Shown here in pieces: positions 41,720-51,615 of a stretch of DNA of 64,000 bases. The stretch is from Fagopyrum homotropicum (lineage: Eukaryota > Streptophyta > Magnoliopsida > Caryophyllales > Polygonaceae): the NCBI GenBank assembly GCA_033239125.1, contig BSWB01000003.1:34177001-34241000 (forward strand), written 5' to 3'. Within the stretch, counting starts at the first letter, position 1. Each line of letters starts with the position of its first letter. The notes under the pieces are model-generated. The model was not told the origin of the DNA and ran no database searches. It saw nothing but the letters and a program-made list of their open reading frames with translations. Both the position numbers and the translations under genes were made by a program.

Positions 41720-43391
41720 TCCCTTTGAGATTATGTGCGATGCTAGTGACGTAGCTATTGGAGCTGTTCTTGGACAACGAAAGGAAGGGGCAACCCATGC
41801 CATATACTATGCTAGCAAGACGCTAGATGAAGCACAGCTCAACTACGCCACTACCGAAAAAGAGTTTCTAGCCATTGTCTATGCTATTGACAAGTTTCGC
41901 TCTTACCTTGTAGGTGCAAAGGTGATTGTCTACACGGATCATGCTGCGATCCGGTATCTCCTTGCGAAGAAAGATGCGAAGCCAAGGCTAATTAGATGGA
42001 ATCTTCTCCTACAAGAATTCGATCTTGAGATCCGCGACAAGAAAGGTTCAGAAAATTTTGTTGCGGATCATTTGAGTCGCCTAACACATCTAGAGGACGA
42101 CCATTTACCCATCGACGACTCCTTCCCGGACGAACACCTACATCTTATTGAGGAGTGCATCGATGTGATCTCCAAAGGTAACGAACAATGGTTTGCTGAT
42201 TTTGTTAACTATTTGGTTTGTCAGGAGATACCGCCCGGACTATCCTACGCACAAAGGAAGAAGTTCTTTAAGGACGTCCGGGAGTACTATTGGAACGAGC
42301 CTCTCCTCTTCAAGAGAGGTCTGGATGGCATCATTCGGCGATGTGTGCCGGAAGATGAGATGCAAAGTGTCATCCGTCATTGTCATTCACTACCTTGTGG
42401 AGGACACGCTAGTTCGAACAAGACTAGCGCAAAGGTATTGCAATCTGGATTCATTTGGCCTACTTTGTTTAGAGATGTGCAATCCTTTGTTTCTTGCTGC
42501 GATGCTTGTCAAAGAACAGGCAATATCTCTAGGAGGAATGAGATGCCCCTCAACAACATCCAAGAGGTGGAGATATTCGACGTTTGGGGAGTCGATTTCA
42601 TGGGATCATTCCCATCCTCTTGTGGAAACCAATACATACTATTGGCGGTGGATTACGTTTCTAGATGGGTAGAAGCAATTGCCTCTCCCACCAATGATGC
42701 CATGGTAGTGGTTAAGTTCTTCAACAATACCATCTTCCCGCGATTTGGGACACCAAGGACGATCATTAGTGATGGAGGTTCTCACTTCATTGCCCGGCGC
42801 TTTGAAGCTCTTCTAGCTAAGTATGAGGTTACTCACAAGATTGCTACCCCTTACCATCCACAAACGAGTGGACAAGTTGAGATCTCAAATAGGGAGATCA
42901 AAGGAATCCTAGAGAAGACGGTTTCAAGGACTAGGAAGGATTGGTCTTTGAAGCTCGACGATGCATTATGGGCATACCGGACTGCATACAAGACTCCCAT
43001 AGGAACCACACCATACAACCTTGTGTATGGGAAGTCTTGTCACTTGCCGGTAGAGTTGGAGCACAAAGCGTTTTGGGCTATCAAGTGGTTGAACTTCAGC
43101 ATGAAAGAAGCGGGAGAGAAGCGTCTCCTAGACATCAATGAGCTGGATGAACTCCGCTTGAACGCTTATGAAAACGCTAAGATCTATAAGGAGAGAGCAA
43201 AGCGTTGGCATGATAAGCATATCATTCCAAAGGACTTCAAAGAAGGAGATCAAGTTTTCCTCTTCAATTCAAGGCTTCGTCTCTTTCCAGGTAAGCTTAA
43301 ATCTCGTTGGACCGGACCTTTTCTAATTAAGCGTATTTCCCCCATGGTGCAGTTGAAGTATGGGGTGAAGCGAGCGGAACATTTAAGGTGA
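41682..43391 (+). CDS. Chimeric LTR / RNase H-integrase ORF of element C
   Basis: The first 12 codons (MFLSSTAVESQD) come from LTR U5, including the palindrome. From codon 13 the frame is RNase H (FEIMCDASDVAIGAVLGQ) followed by a full HHCC and DDE integrase, 569 codons in all. The duplication joint happens to keep the pol frame. An LTR TATA box lies about 540 bp upstream, so this ORF sits close behind a promoter. No protease or RT is attached. At private sites (Ile for Phe in SGFIWPTL, Lys in LAKYEVTH) it matches D rather than the first copy. Confidence 0.9.
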   Translation: MFLSSTAVESQDLPFEIMCDASDVAIGAVLGQRKEGATHAIYYASKTLDEAQLNYATTEKEFLAIVYAIDKFRSYLVGAKVIVYTDHAAIRYLLAKKDAKPRLIRWNLLLQEFDLEIRDKKGSENFVADHLSRLTHLEDDHLPIDDSFPDEHLHLIEECIDVISKGNEQWFADFVNYLVCQEIPPGLSYAQRKKFFKDVREYYWNEPLLFKRGLDGIIRRCVPEDEMQSVIRHCHSLPCGGHASSNKTSAKVLQSGFIWPTLFRDVQSFVSCCDACQRTGNISRRNEMPLNNIQEVEIFDVWGVDFMGSFPSSCGNQYILLAVDYVSRWVEAIASPTNDAMVVVKFFNNTIFPRFGTPRTIISDGGSHFIARRFEALLAKYEVTHKIATPYHPQTSGQVEISNREIKGILEKTVSRTRKDWSLKLDDALWAYRTAYKTPIGTTPYNLVYGKSCHLPVELEHKAFWAIKWLNFSMKEAGEKRLLDINELDELRLNAYENAKIYKERAKRWHDKHIIPKDFKEGDQVFLFNSRLRLFPGKLKSRWTGPFLIKRISPMVQLKYGVKRAEHLR

Positions 43392-44291
43392 ACGGCCAAC
43401 GACTCAAGAAGTATACGTCGGAACTCCAAGCTGAGGAGTTCGCGCCTACCGCATTCGAATAAGTGCAAGATTGGTCTAGCTACGGACCTTAAACAAAGCG
43501 CTTCTTGGGAGGCAACCCAAGGTATTGCACTTTTGTTTTCACTTTCTATTCATAGATTAGCTTAGTATAGACGTTTTTGCTTTGTTTTTGCCTCGATTCC
43601 TTCCGGTATGTTCGTGTTTTTGGATGCAGGAACGATGGAAACGGGAAAGGAAAGGATAATGTCGAAGAAAAGTGACGAAATTTGGACTTTGGAGCTTTAC
43701 AGAGGGTTCCACGGCCTAAACCACGGTCGTGACAACTACAGTACCCGTAATTCCCAAAAGCCTTTGAAAAATCACCAAAACCACGGTTCCGTACACTTCC
43801 ACGGCCGTGGAACACCCCGACAGACCGTGATTTTCAAAATTTTGCCTGCGACTATATAAGCCACATTCTTCACAAAATTCATCCCAAAAACCTCTCTTTC
43901 CACGACCTAATTGCCGAAAATCCACGACCATCCCTCAATCACTCGTTTCCTAATCGTTTTCAACGATTCTTCTTCCTAAACTGAAGCAAATCCAACCACA
44001 AACAAGATCCAAGCGACGAATCGAGCGGAAATCCATCAACAAACGCGCAATTCGGATTTTTCAATCTGAAAAATAGGTTTTTCTCTCTTTTTGATTCTTG
44101 GCAATTTGGTTCGTTTTTGTTAGAGATTTTTAGGAAGAACTAATTAAGATTGGAAGGAATTAGACTAGGACTGCCTGTTGTTGAGATTGATTGCTGATTT
44201 GCTGAGATTTGTGATTTTCTGAGACGAATCACGGTCTCTGGGGGAATTACGGCCGTGGTTTTCACAAGAACAGACCGTAATTTTGAGCAGA
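43392..44291 (+). other. Element C pol to env-position spacer (second copy), with candidate internal promoter
   Basis: Second copy of 36998-37897. The motif cluster is at 43707-43834 with the perfect palindrome at 43797-43812, and the TATATAA box is at 43853-43859. No additional coding frame is supported. Confidence 0.65.
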
Positions 44292-45842
44292 ATGGATTTT
44301 GTGAGAAGAGTTTCGGGGAGGATAAAAGAGAAGAAGAATGATCAGAATAAGAAGAGAAAGGGTAATCCCTCCTCCTCCTCATACTCTAGGGCACCACCAC
44401 CCTCTTCCCCTTCACCTCCATCCTCACCTCCTCACCCTAGAGTCCCGACCATACACGACGATCATCTCGATGCACTCGAGAGGATCAAGGAGAGGCCAGT
44501 GATTGGCCCTAGATACTTGTTGTTGGAGGATCTAGCTCCTCTCAACATTGTTGATGATCTTACTTGGCTCTTGGATAGAGCCGGACTTATTATCTTCTCG
44601 GCTATCCGAGAAGACGCCTATGAGGAGATTACACGGGAGGTTGTGACATCCTTTGAGCACAGCCATGTAGATAGGACCGTCTCTTTCCGTCTCATGGAGA
44701 GAGACTACCATTTGAGCATCCGTGAGTTTGGGACCATTTTTGGGTTTCAGGAGAACTTTAACGGTCGATTTCCTAGTGGCGTTTACGCCAAGGACTTTTA
44801 GGAGGAGGTTGCGATGATTTACGCTAGCGAGGACCGCTGGAAACCCGCTGACACCAAGGCTAGGTTGATGTACCACCTAGCCTTGAAGATAGCTCACCGC
44901 GTTCTTTCGGAGTGTCTCTTTCCTAGGACGGAGACGCCCCAAAAGATCAAGACGGATGAGCTGTTCTTGCTTTACTCCATGCTTTATGGACGCCGTGCTG
45001 ATTGTGCTACTCTCTTGGCTGCTACTATGAGCAAGCTCAAGAATAAGAAGAAGGGCAACATAGGATATGGTGGGATAGTTACCCACATTGCTAGGAGCTT
45101 TGGTGTTGACTTTTCTGCTTGCACCCGCATACCGGTCGTACCTTTAGGGCTACATGCTTTCATGGTTAGGGGTCTCATTTTCCCCACACATAGAGGACCG
45201 CCTTATGCGGGTATGCCATGGGAGAGCAGGACGGGTAGGGGTATAGAGTGGCTACCGGAGTACTCCATTATGGCAGGACGCCATAATTGGAAGGAGACGT
45301 TCGCTGCCATGCATGCGAACAGGATAGCAGCTCCCCCATATGTCCCACCGCCGGTTGTTGAGGAGAAGATGGGAGATCAGTTTGAGAGTGGAGGAGGCGC
45401 TGAGGAGGAGTTTGGCACGTTTCCGGATCAGCCGGAGGCGGCCCCCGATGCACCTAGACGTTCACCACGTCCAGCTCGAGCTTCAGGCTCGTCTTCTCGC
45501 CGCGCTAGCGTGAGTGAGAGGCCTACGTGGATGACCACACCTCCTACATGGTATGGCGTTCCCCCTCCTTGGTCTACAGAGCAGACAACAGCACCATCAC
45601 CACCACCAGCACCATCCGATGCTCCAGCATGGTATAGCCACGCCCCGGGATGGTACGAGCAGATACCGGATTGGGCTACCGGACTTTCAGAGAGAGTAGG
45701 AGCATTGGAGATCCGAGCCGATGCTAGAGACGGACGCCTAGACGACCTCGACCACATGATGAGGGATGTCTACCGCCAGCAGTTTGGGCGGTTCTATGAT
45801 CCTAACTTCTCTCCATTCCCGCCTCCACCAGCGCCGCAGTGA
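44292..45842 (+). pseudogene. Element C env-position ORF with one internal stop (second copy)
   Basis: This copy of 37898-39448 has the same TAG at 44799 and very few point differences, for example VVEEKMG in place of VVEEEMG and PDQPEA in place of PNQPEA. Because the nonsense codon is shared with the first copy and with D, it arose before the duplications. Otherwise the architecture is the same: basic N-terminus, conserved middle region and a Trp/Tyr/Pro-rich tail. Confidence 0.8.
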
Positions 45843-46981
45843 TGAGGATTTGATGGTTGACCGTTCGCTTTAGACATTCCACCACCACTTTGTGAGTTTC
45901 TTTTTCTTTTCTTCTTTTCTTTCTTTCTTTTGAACATTAGGGACAATGTTCGTCCTAAGTATGGGGTGGGATGTACTAAAAGTTTGTAATAACTCTTACT
46001 CACTATGCTTGCTTCTATTCGAGACTATTTGCATGTTCATTATATTGTTGCACGTTTCATTATCGCATTGCATGAAAAAGAACTTGAAAACCCCATAAAA
46101 ATTGACAAATTTTGAAAATTTTGTGCTTCTAATGAATTGAGATGATTTCTATGATAATCACTACTTGTGAATTGAGTTTGATGACAATTGCATGCTTAAA
46201 AGAATAGTGAATTGAAAAGAATTTGAATGAATAAATTTTACCTCTTTTGCAAGTTTCATAATGTGATGAATGTTACCTAAATCATGTTGAGAAATTGAAG
46301 TTGAAATCACACTATAAGTTCTTATACTTCTTGTTGAGATGATTAAGGCAATTCGATTTTTCTTTCTTCTTTCTTTGATCATTTTAGCTCCTCATTGAAA
46401 TATTGACCTGCTTTACCTATCCGGGAACTTGGAGAAGTGAATGAAAAAGGCATGTTTGATGTGGGAGGGCCATGAGAGCAATTATTTGCAATCAAAAGAA
46501 TAGAAAGGAATTCTAGGTTTGGGGAAGTCAATCATGATGATGAGTAACTCGGCACCATTCACATAGCCGGGTGTTTGTGTCTTGCCAAAGTCGGATTGAG
46601 CGACATTCCTTAAAGTTTCCTTCCCTTTTCACATTCTAGACCTCTTCTTTGAAAGTCCTTAAGATCAAAAGAATGTTATATGACTTGGTGATCTAAATTG
46701 AAGTTTCTTATGATTGATTTTGATAATGTTTGAAGGTTATGATGCTTGTTTAGAAGTTTAATTGATTCATGAGTTTTCTTTGCTTTTTACTCTTTGGATA
46801 AGTGTATGAAAGTCTTATAAGCAATTGAAGCAAGGTTTGAGAATGATCTATTCTTTAGAAGGCACATTCCTCCAAAAGAAGTATTGCTTTGAGAAGGTAC
46901 ACATATTTCATCCTAACTCTTGTTTAAAGCTTTTTGAAAGACCTTGCTTAGGGACAAGCAAGTGTTAAGTATGGGGTTATT
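45843..46981 (+). other. Element C 3' untranslated region (second copy)
   Basis: Second copy of 39449-40587, with both polypurine-like tracts (about 45937-45969 and 46948-46977) and the same 221-bp deletion relative to D. Confidence 0.7.
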
Positions 46982-48713
46982 TGTTAGCATGAAATATTGT
47001 GATATTTTAGGCACATTTTCTAAGAGTATTTGATTCATATTGATAGTCTTTGATTTAGCAATGTTGCATTTGTGAGCTAGTTTGCCTATATTGTCAATAT
47101 GGATGTCTAAACTAGCCTTATGTTGATTATAGGTGATTGGGAGTCATTTCCGAACGGAATCGAGCAAAGAAGAGTTGATTGAGTATGTCCATGGATTAAG
47201 GGCATTCTTAGGAGCAAATTGGAGTTCAACTTGAGGAATGCACGAAGCTAGGGAAGAATCACGTTCTTGCCCTAAACCACGCTCTAAAATACGGCCGTAT
47301 TACAAACCACGTTTAGTTCCACGGCCGTGGAACCTTGCAAAGAGAGGCGTGATGCATTCCAGTAACTATTACGGTCGTGGAATCCATGGTTCAAACCGTG
47401 ACACTTTCCACGCTCTAAATTACGGTCGTGGAACCTTCCACGACCGTGATCTTGGCGATCTTTTTCGCCACACTTTGAAGCCACGATCTTTTGAAGATTG
47501 GGCCGGGCCGATATCTTATCTTGCCCTATAAAAAGACGGACGAAGCAAGATTCCGTCATCTTCGCTTATCTTCGCTTAGCGGCACAACCCTCGCTTGGAC
47601 GCATTTACATCTCATTGGAGATCGAAGTTCGTGTTGGGATTTTGCCCTAATCTCGCACCTTTGGTGGAGATCGCTGCTGAGATCTCCGGATTGGCGGAAG
47701 ATCGAAGCTTTTGGAAGATTGTTGCAAGAAGACTTCTCTTCTTGTTTAGGTTTGATTTGGAAGACGGATTGACATCCCGTTCTCCCTTCTTTCCTAAAAT
47801 TGTGATTGTTTGCTTTATTCTGAATCTATTGATAACATTTGTTCTTGGTTGTGACTTTGAGATTGGTTTGAAGATTATTGAAAGTTTTCGGAAGTTTTCA
47901 TCTTTCTATCTTTTAATTCTTGAATTTGATATCAACATGACTGTTATTGGCTAAAAACCCTTAACAATTCTAAGGTGAAGGGTTGATAGTTGTGGCTTAG
48001 ATGATGATAGATCGAGCGTAAACAGATTAGACCCTGAGAGTTTGAGAGAATTGTCGACGAACCCTAAATTACGGTTTGTTCTTGAGTTCCACGGCCGTGG
48101 AGTCTCAAGATCTACCCGTAATTTCCCTTAAGTTTACGAACCTGCTTTTACTTTAATTCAAAGTTAAAGATTTGCTTTAATTTAGTTTAGGCTTGCCTTT
48201 TCTAGGTGGTAGTGAAGCCTCAACAACCTCTACCTCGATTGTGAGTGTCATAACCGTAATCGGCTAAGTTAGTCTTGATCCTTGGATTACAAGTTTGGGT
48301 ATTTGATATTAATTCTTGCCTTTAGAACCTTTCTATATTGAAGCCTCAACAACCTGTATAGGGAGTGTCTTGTAGGTGAGTCATATAAGGTTTTTGGAAC
48401 TTCACCGTACGATTACCTTACATTAGCATACCTTTGCATATCTCAACTCTCTCTTTATATCATTAGTATATCTTGAATCGATTGCCACAGCTTGATACTT
48501 GGATCTTTAGAATTGTTGTTTTCCCAATATTTGCAAAACTCTCATATTTACTCGCTTGATAATCTGCAATTGAATTTGTTCCCACCCAAATTCCTGTGTT
48601 CGATACTCTGGAATTCTTGCTAATCTACGTCGATCCGTACACTGCGGGTTCGCTTGCTTGATTCTAGTTTTATAAATTTAAAGCTTATTTGCACACACCT
48701 CTAGGGGCGAACA
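46982..48713 (+). repeat. Element C 3' LTR
   Basis: A complete 1732-bp LTR, the same length as the 5' LTR, starting TGTTAGCATG and ending GCGAACA, followed by TSD TGTGT. It shares small differences with D's 3' LTR that are absent from the 5' LTR (for example ATAAGGTTTTTGG, CTCTCTCTTTA). This agrees with D being a segmental copy. Confidence 0.95.
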
Positions 48714-48718
48714 TGTGT

Positions 48719-49287
48719 GCTTCTATAGATTTTACTCTGTAGCGATGAACCAACATGAGATGGGTTGTATTTATAATTCATAGTTCAAGGTGGATTCAAA
48801 GTTTATGTAAATGAAATTGTTGAATTGCTCCATGATCACGGTTTTAATACAAGTTTACTGCTATAGTTTTGTTGATATGATTTGTAAGCTCGTTAATGTT
48901 TGACGAGGGTACGTTGCAACCACGGTTCTCTAAAGAACCGTGGTGTTTTTTTTTAAAAAAAAAAAATTAGAACTGGGACCACGGTTATTTTAAATAACCG
49001 TGGTCACAGTTCTGATTTTTTTTAAAAAAAAAAACACCACGGTTCTCTAAAGAACCGTGGTCCGATGCGTTTTTTTTTTATGAAAGAGACTTTTTACCCC
49101 GGTTATTTTAAAATAACCGGGGTCCGACTTTTTACCCCGCTATAAAAAAACCGGGGTCCGAAAAATTTTAGCACGGTGACATTTACCGGGGTGCGAACCG
49201 TCGGACCTCGCTCCCGTTAACCACGCTTCCATAACCGGCTTCCCATGTACAAAATAACCGGGGTCTAGGGGGGTATTTGTACTAGTG
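48719..49287 (+). mobile_element. CACTA 3' part, after element C
   Basis: The CACTA element resumes after the TGTGT TSD and ends TTTGTACTAGTG. Bases 48918-49062 form a long nested palindrome. Outer hairpins with arms ACCACGGTTCT / AGAACCGTGGT lie at 48919-48944 and 49036-49061. Between them are T/A runs and a central hairpin (48977-49005) with arms GACCACGGTTATTT / AAATAACCGTGGTC. More CCCCGGTTAT/ATAACCGGGG pairs follow to the end. No coding sequence is seen. Confidence 0.88.
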
Positions 49288-49290
49288 ACC

Positions 49291-49615
49291 TTAGAAATAC
49301 CTTCCCTTTGCAAACCTCAGCTTTGTCCACGTTATCTTTTGAGATCTTGAGTCGGAACCACAACTGGATGCTTTAATCTCTAGAATCCGCATTCCTTTAT
49401 CTGACTTTTATATCATCTTTTATTGCTTTAATTTGCTGCTAGTAGTTATTTGACAAACTGATTACCGTTCTTTGTTTCACCATAGTCCTTGTGATCGACC
49501 CCTGAAATATTTGCTTTTATTACAATTGATCCGTACACTGCGGGTTCGCATATTATTCAAGCATACTTATTGGGTTATAAATATTAAATCTTGCACACAC
49601 CTTTTGGATTTAACA
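49291..49615 (+). repeat. Element A 3' LTR, last segment
   Basis: It resumes after the CACTA TSD and matches 714-1038 of the 5' LTR. The last ten bases read GGATTTAACA where the 5' LTR reads GGAGCGAACA. The end is set by equal length and the terminal CA. A frame at 49472-49747 runs out of this LTR and has no domain. Confidence 0.85.
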
Positions 49616-49881
49616 CTTCTCCAAATCTTCCTTTCAAATCTCTTCTTTCTGTGGGGCGTCCCCAGCGTCCAAGTTTTCAAGTCTCTAAGTCTCCCTTTTG
49701 GAGATTTTTGCTCCCCTTCAATGTTGAAGGATATCGGATATTTGTAGGGATAAATCTAGGGTTTAAAGATAAAATCCGATATATTTGTGCTGAAAAGAAG
49801 CCGAGCCCGCCGGTATCAGAGCCCACTTTGGTGCGCGGTATCAGAAAATACTTTGGCGCGTCAGACCGTATCATAAAATAC
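49616..49881 (+). other. Sequence flanking element A, with GGTATCAG repeats
   Basis: This 266-bp stretch lies between A's LTR end and the start of the third duplication. No coding frame is convincing. GGTATCAGAGCCCA at 49812 resembles the primer-binding site used by many plant Ty1/copia elements (initiator tRNA-Met), and it is followed by two more degenerate copies (49837, 49867) of a unit ending in ACTTTGG. The first 103 bases recur at 63898-64000. Confidence 0.6.
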
Positions 49882-51514
49882 TTTGCCTATATTGTCAATA
49901 TGGATGTCTACACTAGCTTTATGTTGATTATAGGTGATTGGGAGTCATTTCCGAACGGAATCGAGCAAAGAAGAGTTGATTGAGTATGTCCATGGATTAA
50001 GGGCATTATTAGGAGCAAATTGGAGTTCAACTTGAGGAATGCACGAAGCTAGGGAAGAATCACGTTCTTGCCCTAAACCACGCTCTAAAATACGGCCGTA
50101 TTACAAACCACGTTTAGTTCCACGGCTGTGGAACCTTGCAAAGAGAGCCGTGATGCATTCCAGTAACTATTACGGTCGTGGAATCCATGGTTCAAACCGC
50201 GACACTTTCCACGCTCTAAATTACGGTCGTGGAACCTTCCACGACCGTGATCTTGGCGATCTTTTTCGCCACACTTTGAAGCCACGATCTTTTGAAGATT
50301 GGACCGGGCCGATATCTTATCTTGCCCTATAAAAAGACGGACGAAGCAAGATTCCGTCATCTTCGCTTATCTTCGCTTAGCGGCACAACCCTCGCTTGGA
50401 CGCATTTACATCTCATTGGAGATCGAAGTTCGTGTTGGGATTTTGCCCTAATCTCGCACCTTTGGTGGAGATCGCTGTTGAGATCTCCGGATTGGCGGAA
50501 GATCGAAGCTTTTGGAAGATTGTTGCAAGAAGACTTCTCTTCTTGTTTAGGTTTGATTTGGAAGACGGATTGACATCCCGTTCTCCCTTCTTTCCTAAAA
50601 TTGTGATTGTTTGCTTTATTCTGAATCTATTGATAACATTTATTCTTGGTTGTGACTTTGAGATTGGTTTGAAGATTATTGAAAGTTTTCGGAAGTTTTC
50701 ATCTTTCTATCTTTTAATTCTTGAATTTGATATCAACATGACTGTTATTGGCTAAAAACCCTTAACAATTCTAAGGTGAAGGGTTGATAGTTGTGGCTTA
50801 GATGATGATAGATCGAGCGTAAACAGATTAGACCCTGAGAGTTTGAGAGAATTGTCGACGAACCCTAAATTACGGTTTGTTCTTGAGTTCCACGGCCGTG
50901 GAGTCTCAAGATCTACCCGTAATTTCCCTTAAGTTTACGAACCTGCTTTTACTTTAATTCAAAGTTAAAGATTTGCTTTAATTTAGTTTAGGCTTGCCTT
51001 TTCTAGGTGGTAGTGAAGCCTCAACAACCTCTACCTCGATTGTGAGTGTCATAACCGTAATCGGCTAAGTTAGTCTTGATCCTTGGATTACAAGTTTGGG
51101 TATTTGATATTAATTCTTGCCTTTAGAACCTTTCTATATTGAAGCCTCAACAACCTGTATAGGGAGTGTCTTGTAGGTGAGTCATATAAATTTTTTGGAA
51201 CTTCACCGTACGATTACTTTACATTAGCATACCTTTGCATATCTCAACTCTGTCTTTATATCATTAGTATATCTTGAATCGATTGCCACAGCTTGATACT
51301 TGGATCGTTAGGATTGTTGTTTTCCCAATATTTGCAAAACTCTCATATTTACTCGCTTGATAATCTGCAATTGAATTTGTTCCCACCCAAATCCCTGTGT
51401 TCGATACTCTGGAATTCTTGCTAATCTACGTCGATCCGTACACTGTGGGTTCGCTTGCTTGATTCTAGTTTTATAAATTTAAAGCTTATTTGCACACACC
51501 TCTAGGGGCGAACA
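49882..51514 (+). repeat. Element D 5' LTR, truncated at its start
   Basis: It matches element C's 5' LTR from 29450 on and shares its private sites (ATAAATTTTTTGG, CACTGTGGG). The palindrome cluster is present, with one site changed (CACGGCTGTGG at about 50122). The TATA box is at 50328-50335 and the U5 palindrome at about 50887-50902. Because the first 101 bp are missing, this LTR does not begin with TG. Confidence 0.92.
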
Positions 51515-51520
51515 AGTTTT

Positions 51521-51538
51521 TGGCGCCGTTGCCGGGGA
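51521..51538 (+). other. Primer-binding site of element D (tRNA-Asp)
   Basis: Perfect TGGCGCCGTTGCCGGGGA six bases after the LTR end. Confidence 0.92.
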
Positions 51539-51615
51539 TTTGGCTTCAGCCGAATTCGGTAGCCGGTTGTCAAGCTTGGGAGCTTGCTCTCGTTATTTGA
51601 TATTACTTTGAGTGC

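Larger units (their letters stand above)
41717..48113 (+). repeat. Second unit of the 6394-bp tandem duplication in element C
   Basis: The unit runs from RNase H through integrase, env-position ORF and 3' untranslated region into the LTR, and copies 35323-41719. The offset is 6394 throughout. The joint uses a 3-bp microhomology (TCT). The two units differ at only a handful of sites. Confidence 0.95.
29351..48713 (+). mobile_element. Element C: Athila-type retrotransposon with an internal tandem duplication
   Basis: Flanked by the 5-bp TSD TGTGT (29346-29350 and 48714-48718) within the CACTA element. It has a complete 1732-bp 5' LTR and a complete 1732-bp 3' LTR. By eye the two differ at only about fifteen to twenty sites, so this is a fairly recent insertion. 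Inside, a 6394-bp unit (35323-41716, from RNase H to the middle of the 3' LTR) is repeated in tandem. The element is therefore 19.4 kb, not about 13 kb. It carries frame lesions in gag and RT and a stop in the env-position ORF. Confidence 0.95.
26742..49287 (+). mobile_element. CACTA (En/Spm-type) transposon carrying host gene fragments
   Basis: The ends are inverted: CACTAGTACAAA at the left and TTTGTACTAGTG at the right, flanked by the 3-bp TSD ACC (26739-26741 and 49288-49290). The uninterrupted site is in A's 5' LTR at about 711-713. Both subterminal regions contain paired CCACGGTTAT/ATAACCGTGG repeats, expected binding sites of a TNPA-like protein. Without the inserted element C (29351-48713 plus one TSD) it is about 3.2 kb. 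No transposase (TNPD) is found. Its inside is filled with exon pieces of at least four host genes with introns retained. It is thus non-autonomous. Confidence 0.92.
1..49615 (+). mobile_element. Element A: degraded Athila-type Ty3/gypsy retrotransposon, outermost layer of the nest
   Basis: The element enters the window inside its 5' LTR. It has a degenerate tRNA-Asp primer-binding site, decayed gag, protease and integrase, and a 3' LTR that starts at 6373. That LTR is interrupted at 7573 by element B, resumes at 21985, is interrupted at 22222 by a CACTA element, and resumes at 49291 to end at about 49615. The pieces join exactly when the inserts and one copy of each TSD are removed, because they match bases 1-1038 of the 5' LTR. 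The full LTR is therefore about 1.76 kb. Reverse transcriptase, RNase H and the env-position ORF are missing, so it cannot be autonomous. Its own TSD cannot be checked because the 5' end is outside the window. Confidence 0.88.
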
